Positions 14,517 through 17,035 of a stretch of 17,035 nucleotides of DNA are shown piece after piece (position 1 is the stretch's first letter; each line of letters starts with the position of its first letter). The notes beneath the pieces are model-generated. The model worked only from the letters and a program-made list of their open reading frames with translations. It was not told the origin of the DNA and did no database searches. Source of the stretch: DATJZH01 sp035499215. GTDB lineage: Bacteria; Actinomycetota; Actinomycetes; Streptosporangiales; Streptosporangiaceae. The DNA is taken from assembly GCA_035499215.1 (NCBI GenBank), contig DATJZH010000060.1, forward strand, positions 1 through 17,035, in the 5' to 3' direction. The position numbers were made by a program, and so were the translations under genes.

Positions 14517-15521
14517 TCATTCCGGCACCTCCCGTACCACGTCGGCAGGGTCCTTGTCCCTTCGCAGGCCCTGGAAGCGGGGATGGCGCAGCTGCCCTTC
14601 GGCTGTCCACTCGCTGAACCCGACCTGGCCCACGAGGCGCGGCTCGACCCAGTGCACCCGCGACCGCGGCAGGTCGCCGCGGTCGAACGCGGGCTGCTGC
14701 CGCTCGAGGGCGGCCAGCGCGGCATGCAGGCTGGCCAGGGTACGCTGGTCGAATCCCGTGCCCACCTTGCCGGCATAGCGGAGCCGGCCGTCGCGGTCGT
14801 AATAGCCGAGCAGCAGCGCGCCGAATCCGGTCCGCGACCCCTGCGGGTCGGTGTAGCCGCCGATCACGAACTCCTGGGCGCTCTCGCACTTGAACTTCAG
14901 CCAGTACCGGCTCCGGCCGGACTGGTACCGCGCGTCAGCGCGCTTGGCGATGAGTCCCTCCCAGCCGCTGGCGCACGCCTCGCGAAAGTACGCCTCGCCG
15001 TCGGCGACGCGATGCTCGGTGTAGCGCAGCGGGTCGTCGAACGACAGCAGCGCGGCCAGCAGCCGCTTGCGCTCAAGCAGCGGCAGCGGCCGGACGTCGC
15101 GGCCCGGGGCCCACAGCACGTCGAAGAGGTAGAAGCACACCGGCACCTCGGCGCGCAGCGCCTGGCCAGGGTCGCGGATGCCCAGCCGCCGCTGCAGCCG
15201 CGCGAAGCTGGTCCGGCTCCCGGCGAGCGCGACGATCTCCCCGTCGACGATGAAGTCACCGCACGGCTGGGCGCGCAGCGCGGCGGCGATCTCCGGGTAG
15301 CTGCGGGTGACGTCGTTCTGGCTGCGGGTCATCAGCCGCAGCCGCTGCCCGTCGCGGAAGCCGAGACAGCGCTCGCCGTCCAGCTTGCGCTCGAAGATCC
15401 ACTTCGGGTCGGAAAACCTGTCCCTGGTGAGCGTGGCGAGCTGCGGAGCGATCCAGGCGGGCTGCTCGCGCCTGGCAGCCGGACGCTGCCGCGAGCCGGC
15501 CGGCCTGCCGGTGGTTGTCAT
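14517..15521 (-). CDS. ATP-dependent DNA ligase, LigC/LigD ligase-domain type
   Basis: The 334-residue protein has the nucleotidyltransferase motif FERKLDGERCLGF, with Lys46 as the expected AMP-accepting lysine. It also has motif III-like IVDGEIVAL, motif IV-like EGLIAKRADARY and motif V WLKFKC. An OB-fold domain follows (about 220-320), with YAGKVGTGF and RLVGQVGFSEW. This is the stand-alone form of the ligase module found in LigD. Such proteins seal nicks with ATP and serve in non-homologous end joining or base-excision repair. No Ku, polymerase or nuclease partner lies in the window. The start is 16 bases after the NADH dehydrogenase stop, so the two are probably co-transcribed. The ribosome binding site is weak, with GAGG about 11-15 bases before the ATG. 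Confidence 0.88.
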   Translation of the reverse strand: MTTTGRPAGSRQRPAARREQPAWIAPQLATLTRDRFSDPKWIFERKLDGERCLGFRDGQRLRLMTRSQNDVTRSYPEIAAALRAQPCGDFIVDGEIVALAGSRTSFARLQRRLGIRDPGQALRAEVPVCFYLFDVLWAPGRDVRPLPLLERKRLLAALLSFDDPLRYTEHRVADGEAYFREACASGWEGLIAKRADARYQSGRSRYWLKFKCESAQEFVIGGYTDPQGSRTGFGALLLGYYDRDGRLRYAGKVGTGFDQRTLASLHAALAALERQQPAFDRGDLPRSRVHWVEPRLVGQVGFSEWTAEGQLRHPRFQGLRRDKDPADVVREVPE

Positions 15522-15537
15522 CGCGTCATGACCTCGG

Positions 15538-16824
15538 TCACTGACTGCGCGGCATCGGCGGGTCGTCGCCCACGATGACGCCCCCGGTGCGGCTCCAGGT
15601 GAGATACCGGTAGGTCAGGTTGACGAGCGCCGATATCCGGTTCCGGTTGCCGAGCAGCGTGACCAGGTGCAGGGCGAGCCATGCGAGCCAGGCGAGCGTA
15701 CCGCGGATCCGGATGTGCCCGGGCAGCTGGACCACCGCCGACCGCCGGCCGATCGTGGCCATGATGCCCTTGTCATGGTAGGCGAACGGCACGGTCGGCA
15801 GGCCGGATGCGAGCCTGCGGACCTGCTCGGCGGCATGCCGTCCCATCTGCAGACCGGGCTGGGCCAGCTGAGGCAGCGGATGGGCCTCGGTCAGCGCGAG
15901 GTCGCCCACGGCGAAGATCCGGTCATGCCCGGTTACCCGCAGGTCCGGGCCGGCGGCGATGCGGCCGCCCCGGCCCTGCGGCAGGTTCCAGCGGCCCGCG
16001 GCGGCCGGCGCAGTCACCCCCGCGGCCCACACCGTCAGGTCGCTGTGCAGTTCCCGGCCGTCCGCGAGCACTACCCGGTCGGCGGTGATCTCGCTGATCG
16101 CGGTGCCCAGCTGGACATCCACGCCGCGTTCGCGCAGCTGGCGGAGCGCGTACTGGCGCAGCGCGGGACGGAACGGCGCGAGCAGCGCCGCGGCCTGCTC
16201 GACCAGCCTGATGTGCAAGCGGGCCGGGTCGATCTCCGGGAACGTCGCAGGGACCGCGATGCTGCGCAGCTCCGCGAGAGTCCCGGCCAGCTCAACCCCG
16301 GTGGCGCCGCCGCCGACCACCGTCACGCCGACGTCGCGGCTCTCGTTCGACGCGCTGAGCTCCTCGAGGCCGGCCATGATCCGGTCACGCAGCGCAACCG
16401 CGTCCCTGCGGGTGTACAGGCCGCAGGTGTACTTTTCCGCCCCGGCGACCCCGTAGTAGGCCGCCGACACCCCGGTTGCCAGGATCAGGTAGTCGTAGTC
16501 CGCGCCGCTGCCGTCGGCGAGCGTCACGCGGCCGGCCTTGTCATCGATGCCGGCCAGCTCGCCGTGCCGGAAGCGCGCGCCGTACTTCCTGGCGAAGCCG
16601 CGCAGCGGGTAGGACACGTCGCTGGCGTTCAGGCCGCCGGTGGCAACCTGGTAGAGCAGCGGCTGGAAGGTGCTGTAGACATTGCGGTCGACCAGGGTCA
16701 CCCGCAGGCCCGCCCTGGTCAGCCTGCTGACTGTCGACAGCCCGGCGAATCCCGCCCCGACCACGACCACCCGCGGCCGGTTACCGCGCAGCCAGGTCCG
16801 CCGGCCTTGCCGCCGTTGCGCCAT
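15538..16824 (-). CDS. Type II NADH dehydrogenase-like FAD oxidoreductase
   Basis: The 428-residue protein begins with the FAD-binding Rossmann motif VVVVGAGFAGLS (about residues 19-30). A second dinucleotide fold follows at about 165-185 with VTVVGGGATGVELAGTLAEL, for NADH. The second FAD contact, DRIFAVGDLAL, lies near residue 305. The C-terminal part has WLAWLALHLVTLLGNRNRIS and LVNLTYRYLTW, the amphipathic and hydrophobic region by which NDH-2 enzymes sit on the inner face of the membrane and pass electrons to quinone without pumping protons. GGGAGACGAG directly upstream supports the ATG at 16824 over one 21 codons earlier, which would overlap the preceding gene. Related flavoproteins with other electron donors cannot be excluded. 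Confidence 0.88.
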   Translation of the reverse strand: MAQRRQGRRTWLRGNRPRVVVVGAGFAGLSTVSRLTRAGLRVTLVDRNVYSTFQPLLYQVATGGLNASDVSYPLRGFARKYGARFRHGELAGIDDKAGRVTLADGSGADYDYLILATGVSAAYYGVAGAEKYTCGLYTRRDAVALRDRIMAGLEELSASNESRDVGVTVVGGGATGVELAGTLAELRSIAVPATFPEIDPARLHIRLVEQAAALLAPFRPALRQYALRQLRERGVDVQLGTAISEITADRVVLADGRELHSDLTVWAAGVTAPAAAGRWNLPQGRGGRIAAGPDLRVTGHDRIFAVGDLALTEAHPLPQLAQPGLQMGRHAAEQVRRLASGLPTVPFAYHDKGIMATIGRRSAVVQLPGHIRIRGTLAWLAWLALHLVTLLGNRNRISALVNLTYRYLTWSRTGGVIVGDDPPMPRSQ

Positions 16825-16837
16825 CTCGTCTCCCAGG

Positions 16838-17035
16838 TCAGCTGCCCGGCTTGGGCGCGGCGCATGTCGCCTTCGGATTCGCGCCAAAGTAGTTCAGCGG
16901 GCCAGCGAGGACCGTCAGGGCTATGGTGCCCGCGTGCGCGCAGGTCACCGCGCGATGGTTGTAGTAGTGCCGCTGTCCGGCCGCAATGGCGCCGATGACC
17001 AGCCACACAATGACCAGCACGGTTATGATGCGCAC
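16838..17035 (-). CDS. Small membrane protein, start at or beyond the window edge
   Basis: The visible 65 residues begin MRIITVLVIVWLVIGAIAAGQ, a transmembrane helix. A short polar loop with Cys32 follows, then a second hydrophobic stretch TIALTVLAGPLNYFGANPK and a tail with Cys58. The two cysteines could pair outside the cell. I recall similar short proteins in other actinobacteria, without a function. A GTG at the very last bases could be the start, but the frame remains open off the window, so it may be partial. Its stop is 13 bases before the NADH dehydrogenase start, which suggests one transcript and perhaps a membrane partner. Confidence 0.65.
   Translation of the reverse strand: MRIITVLVIVWLVIGAIAAGQRHYYNHRAVTCAHAGTIALTVLAGPLNYFGANPKATCAAPKPGS

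Noticed and set aside
15667..16998. A 443-codon plus-strand frame opposite the NADH dehydrogenase
   Set aside because: The minus strand has clear FAD and NAD motifs in its frame; the plus-strand product is Arg/Gly/Ala-rich noise.
1..17035. tRNA, rRNA, CRISPR arrays, insertion sequences
   Set aside because: No cloverleaf, repeat-spacer array, transposase-like protein or terminal inverted repeat was seen in the window.

Overview
The window is very GC-rich. Codon third positions are almost always G or C, intergenic DNA holds long GC hairpins without U-tracts, and GTG starts occur. A small acidic DUF5709-type protein, an ECF sigma factor with a fused membrane tail and a stand-alone LigD-type DNA ligase point to a high-GC actinomycete, probably a soil filamentous lineage. 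The genus cannot be named from this piece alone.

Layout. (1) 1-905: on the minus strand at the left edge is a frameshifted, 5'-truncated remnant of an AMP-dependent acyl-CoA synthetase. About 550 bp without a convincing gene follows; it contains a CRP-like palindrome and, at its right end, a possible leaderless 24-codon ORF just ahead of the next gene. (2) 906-2924: a long VLCAD-like acyl-CoA dehydrogenase with a repetitive Ala/Gly/Thr/Pro tail, followed by a strong hairpin. (3) 2925-3379: a non-coding gap with tandem hairpins. (4) 3380-7658, plus strand: an anchored exported phosphodiester glycosidase-like (NAGPA) protein, a DUF5709 protein and a FUSC-type membrane protein. (5) 7811-9478, minus strand: an ECF-type sigma factor fused to an anti-sigma-like HxxxCxxC motif, a membrane segment and a Pro/Ser-rich tail. 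(6) 9491-9979: a divergent regulatory gap. (7) 9980-14504, plus strand: a signalling cluster made of a soluble GAF-PAS-PAS histidine kinase, a translationally coupled OmpR-type response regulator, and a receiver domain fused to a PIG-L/LmbE-type deacetylase domain. After it comes membrane-protein coding sequence broken across reading frames. (8) 14517-17035, minus strand: a small membrane protein, a type II NADH dehydrogenase-like flavoprotein and an ATP-dependent DNA ligase, closely spaced like an operon.

The most notable element is the signalling cluster at 9980-14504. One cytoplasmic sensor kinase could feed two receivers: one attached to a DNA-binding domain, the other attached to a metal-dependent hydrolase fold. 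The hydrolase keeps its apparent zinc ligands but has Ala where the family has its catalytic Asp. Downstream reading-frame evidence suggests that the fusion once extended, or in a corrected sequence does extend, into a membrane anchor and was coupled by an ATGA overlap to a small membrane protein. Three roughly helically phased repeats lie directly upstream of the fusion gene and are candidate regulator sites.

All function calls rest on reading protein motifs by eye; no database search was possible.
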